Source: Sinobacterium norvegicum
GTDB taxonomy: Bacteria > Pseudomonadota > Gammaproteobacteria > Pseudomonadales > Sinobacteriaceae
DNA: 64,000 nt
Direction: 5' to 3'
Assembly: GCF_923077115.1 (NCBI RefSeq)
Contig: NZ_CAKLPX010000007.1
Coordinates: 1-64,000 of the forward strand
The position numbers were made by a program, and so were the translations under genes. Below, piece after piece: positions 34,474 through 42,945 of the stretch (the stretch's first letter is position 1; each line of letters starts with the position of its first letter). The notes beneath the pieces were generated by a model, which saw nothing but the letters and a program-made list of their open reading frames with translations, searched no databases and was not told the origin of the DNA.

Positions 34474-36867
34474 ATGAATAATAAAAATATATTGAAAGAG
34501 GCTGCCTTTGCAATATGCATGGCCAGTGTTTTTCTTCTCTCTGGGTGTGGCAGTGAAAATCGAGAAGAGTCTTACCTAGAAAAGGCTAGAGAGCATATCG
34601 AGGCCGGAAACTATCAAAAGGCTGAAGTAGATATTAAAAATGTACTACAAATTAATGCGAATAATATTGAAGGCCGTTTATTGTTGGTTGAAGTTGCTGA
34701 GAATGAAAAAGAATGGAGGACGGTATTCTCGACACTGTTGTTTATTATTGAAAAAGAGCCCAATAATTACGCTGCGAATGAGAAGCTTGCACAGATATAT
34801 TTGTCGATGAAAAATGTGGAAGATGCCCAGCTCTATGTCGACAAAATGATACTTAACGACCCTGATAGAGCAGCGTCATACTCATCTTTAGGCATGATTA
34901 AGATGTTCGAAGGTGATATCGATGCGGCCAAAGCGTTGGCTGAGAAGGCTTTAAAGCGGGATCCTTCTGATATATTCGGCGTTAATATTTTTGTCCAATA
35001 TCATAAGGGTGATACTGAAAAGGGTTTAGCCATCGTAAGACAGGGGCTCGATGCCTCTCCGGATAACCAGATCTTGTACCGTTTGCTTATTGCGCTTCAC
35101 TCCGAGGCCGGAGATGTTGAAGGTGTTAGGTCGGGTTATAGTAAGCTAATAGCCTTAGCACCACAGAATGTTTCATACTATGAGCAGCTGTTTAAAACCT
35201 ACCTTTCTGTCGATGATAAAGATTATCAAAAGGTGATTGAAATTCTTGATTCTGGTATTGCTGCCAACCCAGATAATGAGAAGTTCAAGGTTTGGAAAAC
35301 TGATGCGATATCGATTAGTCAGGGGGTTGAACCGGCTATACAATATCTCAAAGAGTTGATTGCAGCTTCTCCAGAGAGTTTTTTGTACCGGGGTAGTTTG
35401 GCCAAGCTATATTTTGGCAGTGACCAATATGACTTGGGTATGAGCAGTTTAAATGAGGCTATTGATTACAACCCCGTCGGTGCCTCGGCACTATCTGCTC
35501 GAGTTCAAATAGCAGGCATTTATTACGGCAAGGGAGATATTGTCTCAACTGATAAGTACCTTGATGAAACGCTCGATATTGATCCAAACCACGTTGATGC
35601 CTTATACCTTAGGGCTAAGATTCTCGTGGGTAAGCAAGACTATGATGGCGCTATATCGGCACTTCGAATTTTGTTAAATAGCAAGCCTGACTCTGTCTCT
35701 GCGCTTCTCCTTATCGGTAATATATACGAGGTTCGTGGAGATAGTTTGTTGTCAATTGATAGCTTTAGAAAGGTGTTATCATTGCAGCCTAATAACATCG
35801 ACGCACTGAATAAACTGGGTGTTTCCCTGGCTGCATCAGGAGAGCAAGAACTGGCTGAACAGCAGTTCAAACGAGCGCTGGAGCTGCAACCGGGTAACGT
35901 TAATACCATTAGATCTTTAGCAGATATCTACTCCGCACAACAGCGCTGGGATGAGGCCAAAGAGCTGTTAGAACCCCTCGAAGGACAGGAGCAGCTGCGT
36001 GCCTTCACCCGTTACGTTAAGGCCAGGATACTGCTTCGTGAGAATAAGTTGGCTGAGGCCGAGCCTCTTTTGGTCGACTCCATTACAGCCAATCCAAATA
36101 TCATTGAACCTCTGACCACCTATGTCCAGTTACTTGTCTCTCAGGAAAGGAGTGAAGATGCTAAACAATTTGTGATGATGTTTATCAAGGATAACCCGAC
36201 AGCCTTTCACGGATATGAATCACTTGGGTTTGTTAAACAAGTTCAAGGTGACCGGGAGGGCGCTATTGCTGATTATCAAAAGTCGATTGAGCTTAACTCT
36301 GTTGCGTCATCCTCATATATCAAGCTCGCTGCACTTTATATGTCTAACAAAAACTACCAGCAAGCTGAGGAAATTTACCGAGATGTCATCTCTGAGACAA
36401 ATGAGCCTGAAAAAGGTGAGTTGGCGCTGGCTGAGCTCTTCCGTTTTCAGCAGCGCTATGATGAATCGCGCATCATGTATAAGTCTTTATTGCAGAGTGC
36501 TCCCAACAGTGCCGTTGCCAAAAATAACTATGCCGTTCTACTGTTGGATTACTTTGGCGCAGATGAGGACTTAAGAGAGGCCCGTGAACTGCTGGTCGGC
36601 TTTGAGGACAGTAATGTCCCTGCTTTTTTGGACACATTCGGTTGGTTACAATATCGTTTGGGTAACTATACTCAGGCAGTATCCTTTCTAAAGCTTGCTA
36701 TTAAGCGTGGCGGCGAGGGTGCGGAGTTCGACTATCATTTAGGTATGGCATACAAGGCCTCTGGCATGAATGAGGAGGCCAAGCAGCTTCTACAGTCTGC
36801 ACTTGCGGTAGAGGAACAGGATTTTACAGGCAAACAGGAGGCTAAACAGGCGTTGGCCGATTTATAA
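34474..36867 (+). CDS. PrsT-like TPR lipoprotein of the exosortase locus
   Basis: The 797-residue protein has a lipoprotein signal with LLSGC (Cys25) and then tetratricopeptide repeats across almost its whole length, with the pattern LAxxYxxxxxxxxAxxxxxxALxxxPxN repeated. The N-terminal AREHIEAGNYQKAEVDIKN matches the PrsT style. PrsT-like proteins accompany PEP-CTERM/exosortase loci and may act as assembly scaffolds. It is probably anchored to the periplasmic face of a membrane. It is the last gene of the locus and is followed by a terminator. Confidence 0.85.
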   Translation: MNNKNILKEAAFAICMASVFLLSGCGSENREESYLEKAREHIEAGNYQKAEVDIKNVLQINANNIEGRLLLVEVAENEKEWRTVFSTLLFIIEKEPNNYAANEKLAQIYLSMKNVEDAQLYVDKMILNDPDRAASYSSLGMIKMFEGDIDAAKALAEKALKRDPSDIFGVNIFVQYHKGDTEKGLAIVRQGLDASPDNQILYRLLIALHSEAGDVEGVRSGYSKLIALAPQNVSYYEQLFKTYLSVDDKDYQKVIEILDSGIAANPDNEKFKVWKTDAISISQGVEPAIQYLKELIAASPESFLYRGSLAKLYFGSDQYDLGMSSLNEAIDYNPVGASALSARVQIAGIYYGKGDIVSTDKYLDETLDIDPNHVDALYLRAKILVGKQDYDGAISALRILLNSKPDSVSALLLIGNIYEVRGDSLLSIDSFRKVLSLQPNNIDALNKLGVSLAASGEQELAEQQFKRALELQPGNVNTIRSLADIYSAQQRWDEAKELLEPLEGQEQLRAFTRYVKARILLRENKLAEAEPLLVDSITANPNIIEPLTTYVQLLVSQERSEDAKQFVMMFIKDNPTAFHGYESLGFVKQVQGDREGAIADYQKSIELNSVASSSYIKLAALYMSNKNYQQAEEIYRDVISETNEPEKGELALAELFRFQQRYDESRIMYKSLLQSAPNSAVAKNNYAVLLLDYFGADEDLREARELLVGFEDSNVPAFLDTFGWLQYRLGNYTQAVSFLKLAIKRGGEGAEFDYHLGMAYKASGMNEEAKQLLQSALAVEEQDFTGKQEAKQALADL

Positions 36868-36890
36868 AGCGTCGTTTTTTTGTTATAAAT

Positions 36891-36914
36891 GCCTGCTACT
36901 TAGTGGGCTTTTTT
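36891..36914 (+). terminator. Terminator of the exopolysaccharide locus
   Basis: GCCTGCT pairs with AGTGGGC (two G-U wobbles) around a four-base loop and is followed by six T. It lies just after the TPR lipoprotein stop codon and marks the end of the 26-kb co-directional locus. Confidence 0.7.
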
Positions 36915-36939
36915 ATGCCTGATACCTAGAGGCAATTCA

Positions 36940-39033
36940 ATGAGCAGTGTTCAGCGGGACCCCCAATTGTTGTTAGCGACTCTAGCGGACGCTGTTAGAG
37001 TCGCTCGAACCACAGGTCGGCGGCAGTTATTTCTTGTCACCGAAGAGCAGTGGTTGCGTCATGGTGACGCTATTGTGGCAGAGCTTCCCGCCCCTTACGT
37101 GCTGATATGCCATGATGAGCACGACATGGCTACGTCTCAGTGCTGTGGCTATAGCAAGATAACTTCTTTACTCGGCCGAGATTTTGACAGTGTTATCTTT
37201 GACACCCGCGTGCAAGGCTTCTCGGCTTCGGCCTTTGGTATTGCCAGCGGCTTGATAAACCAGTCCGGTATCTTTCTTATTATACTTGCCAACGAACTAT
37301 CCAAACCGAATTCATTGGGAGAGCAACAGCGTTTCGCCATACATACAGAAGAGGGGCAGTATCAAAGCCTTTTCGATCGTCGAGTTTTGGCGCAGCTAGC
37401 TGCCAGTCAAAATAGTGATGAACCATTGTTGGCCAGAGATGACTATCGTGAGGATCAGCGAGCGGTTATTGATGCGATGGTGTCTCAACTCAATGGTCGT
37501 GCCCATCGGCCATTAGTCTTAACCGCAGATCGAGGGCGGGGTAAGAGTCATTGCCTGGGTGAGTCACTGAATTGTTATTTAAGCGCCAAGCCAGGTGCCC
37601 AAGCGGTACTCTGTGCTGCATCAAAGTCGTCTCTTGTTGAAGTGTATAGGGTGCTGTTAGATGAGTTTTTACCCAATGTTCGATTTTTGCCTGTTGATAA
37701 GTTGATCAGTGATGAGGTGCCGGAGGGTGTCGATATCTTGTTGGTCGACGAGGCGGCAGCGATACCTGTGCCTCAGCTCATGGTGTTAGTAAAGAAATTC
37801 AAACGGGTCATTTTGGCCTCAACAGTCCATGGTTATGAGGGCAGTGGCCGAGGTTTTGGTATTCGTTTTTTCAAACTACTGGCTGCGTCATTCAAGCAGT
37901 GGCGGCATTTGCAGCTAACCCTGCCGGTGCGCTGGCTTGATGGCGACCCGCTGGAGGCGTTGACGAATCGCTTATTGTTGCTCGATGCTGAGCCTGCGGA
38001 TATTGTGAAGCCGGATGAGCTTGATGTTCTCAGCCTGAAACTGGTCACTCCTTCGGCTGCCGATTTAGCCTCTGATGAGGCATTACTCGGCCAGTTTTTT
38101 GGCTTGCTTGTAAGCGCTCACTATCAGACTACGCCCGATGACTTAAGAATGCTGCTGGATAGTACTGCTATTGAGTGTGTTGCATTGGCAAAAGATGATG
38201 TCTTGCTTGCCGCTGCCATTATTGTCAGAGAGGGGGGCATCCCTCAGCCGCTGGTCGACTTGATCGCAGTGGGTACTCGCCGGCCGAAGGGGCAGCTGGT
38301 TGCTCAGCAATTAATTACCACCTATGGGCGTCGAGAGGCAGGGCTGTTACACGGGCGCAGAGTGATGAGAATAGCGGTACACCACAATGCTCAAGGCCGA
38401 GGGATTGGCGGTCATTTATTATCTCAAATTGAACAGCGCTATCGTGCGACAGGGGTAGATTATTTATCGTCCAGCTTTGGTGCCGATGCACTACTGTTAA
38501 GATTTTGGCAAGGGCAGGGTTATCAACCGATCAAGTTTGGCTTCAGCCGTGATGCCGCCAGTGGTGAGCATGCGGCTATCGTCATCAAGCCCTTAACGGC
38601 AGAGGGCGATGCTCTGGCCAACAGTTGCCGACAACAATTTATTCACGCATTGCCGGTTTGGTTGGTGGAGCAGTTGCGAACATTGGCGGGGGATTTGGTG
38701 TCTCTGGCCTTTAGAGAACAGACTCCATTGGTGATAGACGCGCAGTGTCTCGATCGTCTATCACTCTACCTCAATGGCGGGCTGAGTTACGATTTTTTTG
38801 TGCAGGATTTTAAACGGTTTGCGGTTGCTTTGTTTACTAACGCAATACCACTCGATGACAGGCAGATGACATTATTAGTTAGTAAGGTGTTGAAGCAAAA
38901 TAGTTGGTCACAAACAGCCTCGGACTGTGGTATGAACGGTAGAAAGCAAAGCGAGGCAGCGCTCAAACACGTGGTGAAATATGGTATCGACGCCCTTAAG
39001 CGTCTTCAGACCCACTCGACAGCTGTTGATTGA
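36940..39033 (+). CDS. tmcA: tRNA(Met) cytidine acetyltransferase
   Basis: TmcA makes N4-acetylcytidine at the wobble base of elongator tRNA-Met using acetyl-CoA and ATP. The 697-residue protein has an N-terminal DUF1726 part, an RNA-helicase-like ATPase with Walker A TADRGRGKSH and Walker B ILLVDEAAAIPVP, and a GNAT acetyltransferase domain with RIAVHHNAQGRGIGGHLL. The order and length are those of the family. Its end overlaps the convergent cyclic-nucleotide-binding gene by 38 bases. Confidence 0.93.
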   Translation: MSSVQRDPQLLLATLADAVRVARTTGRRQLFLVTEEQWLRHGDAIVAELPAPYVLICHDEHDMATSQCCGYSKITSLLGRDFDSVIFDTRVQGFSASAFGIASGLINQSGIFLIILANELSKPNSLGEQQRFAIHTEEGQYQSLFDRRVLAQLAASQNSDEPLLARDDYREDQRAVIDAMVSQLNGRAHRPLVLTADRGRGKSHCLGESLNCYLSAKPGAQAVLCAASKSSLVEVYRVLLDEFLPNVRFLPVDKLISDEVPEGVDILLVDEAAAIPVPQLMVLVKKFKRVILASTVHGYEGSGRGFGIRFFKLLAASFKQWRHLQLTLPVRWLDGDPLEALTNRLLLLDAEPADIVKPDELDVLSLKLVTPSAADLASDEALLGQFFGLLVSAHYQTTPDDLRMLLDSTAIECVALAKDDVLLAAAIIVREGGIPQPLVDLIAVGTRRPKGQLVAQQLITTYGRREAGLLHGRRVMRIAVHHNAQGRGIGGHLLSQIEQRYRATGVDYLSSSFGADALLLRFWQGQGYQPIKFGFSRDAASGEHAAIVIKPLTAEGDALANSCRQQFIHALPVWLVEQLRTLAGDLVSLAFREQTPLVIDAQCLDRLSLYLNGGLSYDFFVQDFKRFAVALFTNAIPLDDRQMTLLVSKVLKQNSWSQTASDCGMNGRKQSEAALKHVVKYGIDALKRLQTHSTAVD

Positions 39034-39730
39034 GGTCGTTGATTTGACGACTCATGGTGTCGATCAGGTTTTGACAAATCTTTGGGTGTGATTGCATCAG
39101 CGATATAAACTGATCCTGCCGAGTAGCGACCACGGTACAGGCGGTTTTTGCTGTCACCGTGGCGTTGCGAATACTGTTGTTAAACGCGGCCATGGCACCA
39201 AAAATTTCATCCTCATGAACATCGCCAATCTTCTTGTCGTTTTGACAAACCTCAGCATGACCGGTAATCAATGAATAAACATGTTTCGCCCTGTCCCCCT
39301 GCTGAATAATCACGTCCCCGGCGGCGAAGTGGATAAAGTCTAACTCTGGCCTGTTCCCACTGTTGGGGTTGTTACCCGCCATATAGGTGTAGAGAAAAAG
39401 CAGTGATGTCCACAGCTGACTCAGCTCGACGTTTTCACTCAATTGCTCAGATGAATAGTGGCTGAATTCGGCATTGACGGCATAAAAACTATCACTGTTG
39501 CCCAAGGCGAGCGTCCGTGAGGGGATAAGCATGCCGGTGCTGTAAACACGGGTTTTACCGTCGGCGGTCAGTTGCTCTACTCGCCCCTTGCTGATGAGCG
39601 ACAAGGTGTTGCCCTCGCCGAGTTTGTGTTTATCAGCCTGAGTTATAGGGGTTAGCTTTTCACTTATCGTCTGGCTCAGCTGGGTGATTTGCTGAGTCAA
39701 TGAGTGATTTTTATTAGTTTTATTGTCCAT
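38996..39730 (-). CDS. Cyclic-nucleotide-binding domain protein without DNA-binding domain
   Basis: The 244-residue protein has a C-terminal cNMP-binding barrel (about 130-230: FAAGDVIIQQGDRAKHVYSLITG and GDVHEDEIFGAMAAF) but no helix-turn-helix. The N-terminal half, with LSLISKGRVEQL and GMLIPSRTLAL, may be a second degenerate barrel. The phosphate-binding cassette lacks the usual GE...R pattern, so ligand binding is uncertain. The start at 39730 has AAGGA nine bases before it; a TTG at 39736 is too close to that site. Confidence 0.75.
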   Translation of the reverse strand: MDNKTNKNHSLTQQITQLSQTISEKLTPITQADKHKLGEGNTLSLISKGRVEQLTADGKTRVYSTGMLIPSRTLALGNSDSFYAVNAEFSHYSSEQLSENVELSQLWTSLLFLYTYMAGNNPNSGNRPELDFIHFAAGDVIIQQGDRAKHVYSLITGHAEVCQNDKKIGDVHEDEIFGAMAAFNNSIRNATVTAKTACTVVATRQDQFISLMQSHPKICQNLIDTMSRQINDLNQQLSSGSEDA

Positions 39731-39760
39731 TGCCAATGATCCTTATTCGTCAGTCTGTAG

Positions 39761-40039
39761 TCAATTAACCGGTTCGGTGATGAGCGCTTCCACTCGGGCG
39801 ATTAAATCTGTTTTCGTTTGGCTGTCGAGCTGCTTCCAGTTGATGTCATTAAGTGCACCATAAAGGGCATAAAGGACAACCTTCGATACGGCAAAGCCCC
39901 GCTCTTTGATTTTGATATAGGCGGGTTCTGCGCCGATAGATTCAAGCTGTTGTCTATCTCGAATGCCAATAGCGTTGAGCCAGTTAATGGTGGTATTACC
40001 GAGGTTCTTCATGTCTTCTAGTGGCTGGTTGTTGTCCAT
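39761..40039 (-). CDS. TfoX/Sxy C-terminal domain protein
   Basis: The 92-residue protein matches only the C-terminal half of TfoX/Sxy competence regulators: MKNLGNTTINWLNAIGI, then ESIGAEPAYIKIKERG and VVLYALYGALNDINW. The N-terminal TfoX domain is absent, as in many stand-alone family members of unknown role. I use the ATG at 40039, with CAGGG six bases before it, rather than the one at 40045. It lies just upstream of the cNMP-binding gene on the same strand with 30 bases between them, so they may be cotranscribed. Confidence 0.82.
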   Translation of the reverse strand: MDNNQPLEDMKNLGNTTINWLNAIGIRDRQQLESIGAEPAYIKIKERGFAVSKVVLYALYGALNDINWKQLDSQTKTDLIARVEALITEPVN

Positions 40040-40186
40040 GTTCATCCCTGTGGCTGCTCATTCCAGATATCCGTATCTGGTGGTGATCGCGTTCGATTAT
40101 GCGTTAGCGCATTGAGCTATCGCTAGTGATGTCTATAGCATAGTCTATCCTGCTGAGAAAATAAGGTGTTAATAGTGGTCTCGCAG

Positions 40187-40192
40187 TATAAT
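40187..40192 (+). promoter_or_regulatory. -10 hexamer before the M15 peptidase
   Basis: A perfect TATAAT lies 30 bases before the GTG start of the M15 peptidase. The -35 region (around 40164) fits the consensus poorly. The surrounding A/T-rich stretch supports a promoter. Confidence 0.4.
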
Positions 40193-40222
40193 ATTTAAAT
40201 ATATTAACGAAGAGAATTCAAA

Positions 40223-40903
40223 GTGTTAAGTAATGCTCAAATCTTAGGTGTCGATGACGCTCACGTGCTGGCCGTCGATGGCAATGACTCTTTGCAGCGG
40301 TTAGAAGGTAAAACCTTGGCTGCGTTTTATCGCCTTCGCCAGGCGGCGGCGGCGGATGGTATTGCTTTGACGATTGCCAGCGGTCATAGAGATTTCTTTC
40401 GCCAGCAGAAAATCTGGAATAATAAGGCGACTGGCAAGTCTGTTCTGCGCAATATAGAGGGTGATGTTATTCCCTTTGAGGCGATGAGCAGTCGTGAGTT
40501 GTTGGCTGTTATTATGCGCTGGTCGGCCCTGCCCGGTGCATCCCGTCACCACTGGGGCAGTGACTTCGATGTCTATGATGCTGCCGCGGTCGATGACGAC
40601 TATCAGCTGCAGCTGGTGCCAGAGGAATACCAGTCAACCGGTGTGTTTAGTGCATTGACTGTTTGGCTTGATAAACAGTGGCGTGAGGGTAAGTTTACCG
40701 ACTTTTATCGTCCCTATGATATTGATCGTGGTGGGGTTGCCCCAGAGCCCTGGCACTTGAGCTATAGGCCAGTGGCTGAGATTTGCCAGCAGCGGTTGAC
40801 GCCGGTGTTGTTGACAGAGCTTTTGAGCAAACATGATATCGCGTTATCCGCGCTATGCCTGAGTGATATTGAGGCTTTATATCAGCGTTATATCTCACTG
40901 TGA
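40223..40903 (+). CDS. M15 family D-alanyl-D-alanine carboxypeptidase (VanY-like)
   Basis: The 226-residue protein has the zinc-site motifs of the VanY/LdcB group: SGHRDFFRQQKIW, SRHHWGSDFDVYD (His and Asp ligands) and EPWHLSYRP (His ligand). It should trim peptidoglycan peptides. The start is a GTG with AAGAG before it; there is no ATG nearby. I see no clear signal peptide or lipobox, which is unusual for a cell-wall enzyme and may mean a cytosolic recycling role or a wrong start. It is followed by a HAD gene and cysE on the same strand. Confidence 0.85.
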   Translation: MLSNAQILGVDDAHVLAVDGNDSLQRLEGKTLAAFYRLRQAAAADGIALTIASGHRDFFRQQKIWNNKATGKSVLRNIEGDVIPFEAMSSRELLAVIMRWSALPGASRHHWGSDFDVYDAAAVDDDYQLQLVPEEYQSTGVFSALTVWLDKQWREGKFTDFYRPYDIDRGGVAPEPWHLSYRPVAEICQQRLTPVLLTELLSKHDIALSALCLSDIEALYQRYISL

Positions 40904-40924
40904 TAGCAAGAGACTGAACACGCC

Positions 40925-41590
40925 ATGGTAGATTTTAATCGAGTAGCATTAATCATTTTTGACTGCGATGGTGTTCTTGTCGACAGCGAGGGAATAGCCG
41001 CCAGGGTTATGGCCGAGCATGTAACGGCCCTGGGCTGGCCGATGACGTTGCTGCAATGCCAGCAAGCCTTTAAGGGGTTGAGCTTGGCTCGTTGTGGGGT
41101 GTTGATTGAGAAACAGTTGTCGATCACACTGCCCGATACTTTTTTCTCTGATTTGCAGCGGCAAACCTTTGCCTGTTTTAGTGAAGAGTTAACGGCAATT
41201 ACAGGCGTGGAGGCATTACTGCAATCACTGCGTATCCCCTGCTGCGTCGCCTCCAGTGGCTACTTTGACAAGTTGGCGGTGACGCTGGAAAAAACATCGT
41301 TGGCAGGATATTTTGATCAGCGAGTATACAGTGCTGAGCAGGTTGCGAATGGCAAGCCTGCGCCAGATTTATTTCTTTTTGCGGCGGCACAGATGCAGGT
41401 TGATGCCGAGCGCTGTCTGGTTGTCGAGGACTCGCTTCCCGGTGTCGAAGCGGCTTTGGCAGCGGGTATGCAGGTCATTGGCTACGATGAGGTTGGTACT
41501 GGAGAGTTGAGTGTTAAGGCTAGTGAGGTGGTGCAAACAATGGCACAATTACAGCAACGATTAGCAACAGCAGGGCTGGTTCAACAGTGA
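40925..41590 (+). CDS. HAD-IA family phosphatase
   Basis: The 221-residue protein has the HAD motifs FDCDGVLVDSE (nucleophile Asp), CVASSGY (motif II), GKPAPDLFLFAA (motif III lysine) and VVEDSLPGVEAA (motif IV). The helical cap lies between motifs I and II. It belongs with phosphoglycolate/sugar-phosphate phosphatases, close to the YieH or beta-phosphoglucomutase types. The substrate cannot be read from sequence. The stop overlaps the cysE GTG start. Confidence 0.88.
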   Translation: MVDFNRVALIIFDCDGVLVDSEGIAARVMAEHVTALGWPMTLLQCQQAFKGLSLARCGVLIEKQLSITLPDTFFSDLQRQTFACFSEELTAITGVEALLQSLRIPCCVASSGYFDKLAVTLEKTSLAGYFDQRVYSAEQVANGKPAPDLFLFAAAQMQVDAERCLVVEDSLPGVEAALAAGMQVIGYDEVGTGELSVKASEVVQTMAQLQQRLATAGLVQQ

Positions 41591-42357
41591 ATAATCTTTG
41601 GCAAACAATATTTGATGAGGTGGAGGTTCACAGTAAAAATGAGCCTGTTTTAGCCAGTTTTTATCACGCTGCGGTGTTAAATCATCGGGATTTAACCTGC
41701 GCTCTATCCTATCAGTTGGCGATTCGGCTCGAGAGCGAAACGGTATCGGCGATGTTGATTCGCGATGTCTGTTTGCAGGCTTTCAGGGAAGACCCCGAGA
41801 TCATGGCGGCGGTCAGCGCAGATTTAACCTCATACCCTGAGCGTGATGCAGCCTGTACCGAGTATTCGATGCCGCTGTTGTATTTTAAGGGTTTCCAAGC
41901 GGTACAGGCCTACCGTGTGGCTAACTGGCTGTGGCGTCAGCGGCGGGTGTCTCTGGCGCTGTACTTCCAAAATTGCATTGCCACTGTCTTCGATGTTGAT
42001 ATACACCCGGGCGCAAAGATAGGGGGCGGGTTGATGCTCGATCATGCCACGGGCTTGGTCATCGGGGAGACAGCGGTTGTTGGTAAAGATGTATCGATGC
42101 TGCACTCTGTGACGCTGGGAGGCTCTGGTTGCTCGGGCGGTAGTCGGCACCCGAAGATTGGCGATGGGGTGTTGATCAGTGCCGGGGCCAAGGTCTTAGG
42201 CGGTATTGAGGTGGGTAACGGGGCGAAAATTGCCGCCGGCAGTGTGGTTCTTGAGAATGTGCCAGAACACACCACCGTGGCCGGCGTGCCGGCGAAGGTT
42301 GTCGGTAAACCGCGCAGCCCTCAGCCGTCATTGTCGATGAATCAAACCATCGGCTAG
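41587..42357 (+). CDS. cysE: Serine O-acetyltransferase
   Basis: CysE makes O-acetylserine from serine and acetyl-CoA, the first committed step of cysteine synthesis. The 256-residue protein has the N-terminal helical SATase domain (LASFYHAAVLNH, DPAC-type region with DAACTEY) and the C-terminal left-handed helix with DIHPGAKIGGGLMLDH and GVPAKVVG. It starts with a GTG overlapping the HAD stop. Its end overlaps the convergent darP by four bases. Confidence 0.93.
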   Translation: MNNLWQTIFDEVEVHSKNEPVLASFYHAAVLNHRDLTCALSYQLAIRLESETVSAMLIRDVCLQAFREDPEIMAAVSADLTSYPERDAACTEYSMPLLYFKGFQAVQAYRVANWLWRQRRVSLALYFQNCIATVFDVDIHPGAKIGGGLMLDHATGLVIGETAVVGKDVSMLHSVTLGGSGCSGGSRHPKIGDGVLISAGAKVLGGIEVGNGAKIAAGSVVLENVPEHTTVAGVPAKVVGKPRSPQPSLSMNQTIG

Positions 42358-42860
42358 CGCTCGCTTTCTAGTTCGCGCAGATATTGAAACAGCTTTTTTG
42401 ACGCGCCCGATGGCTTGTTATTTTCTTTTTCTTTGTTGATCTGACGTGTCAGTTGGCGCAGCTGCTGACGGTCTGCCGTCGGGTAGGTGCTCACCACCTC
42501 TTCGATGACAGGGTTGCCTTCGGCGACGATTCTATCGCGAAGCGCCTCGAGCTTATGGAAACGGTGGCTGAGCTCTAGGTTGCCGCGTTCGATTTTTGCT
42601 AGGGCATCCACAATGGGTTCCATATCGATGGTACGCATCACCTTGCCGATATATTGAATCTGGCGTCTAAGCGCCTCGCGACTTTTGATGCGGTGGGCAA
42701 TATCAATAGCATCAATCAATTTTTCGCCGAGAGGAATACGATCGCGATCGGCCTTGGACAGCTCTACCAAAGTCTTGCCAATCTGCTGCAGTTCGTGCAT
42801 TTCACGCTTCACTTGGCTTTTTGACGGGCCGTCGTATTCAAACTCTTGTTCGTTGCTCAT
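42354..42860 (-). CDS. darP: Ribosome biogenesis factor DarP (YjgA, DUF615)
   Basis: The 168-residue helical, highly charged protein has the family signature SKSQVKREMHELQQIGKTLVELS at its N-terminus and YIGKVMR in the middle. DarP promotes late assembly of the 50S subunit near helix 89/91. The start at 42860 has GAGAG before it and gives MSNEQEFEYDGPSKSQ; an ATG at 42872 lies upstream without a site. Confidence 0.93.
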   Translation of the reverse strand: MSNEQEFEYDGPSKSQVKREMHELQQIGKTLVELSKADRDRIPLGEKLIDAIDIAHRIKSREALRRQIQYIGKVMRTIDMEPIVDALAKIERGNLELSHRFHKLEALRDRIVAEGNPVIEEVVSTYPTADRQQLRQLTRQINKEKENNKPSGASKKLFQYLRELESER

Positions 42861-42945
42861 GATGTCTCTCACTTTCGCCGCCGGCTGATTAATAACCGAC
42901 AGTATTGTTAATGCAGTTTAGTCAGCTAATTCGCCGTGATAGCTT

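Noticed and set aside
40925-41590. HAD gene as the missing kdsC
   Set aside because: It has a helical cap and motifs of the HAD-IA group, while KdsC is a capless tetramer-forming HAD of different type.
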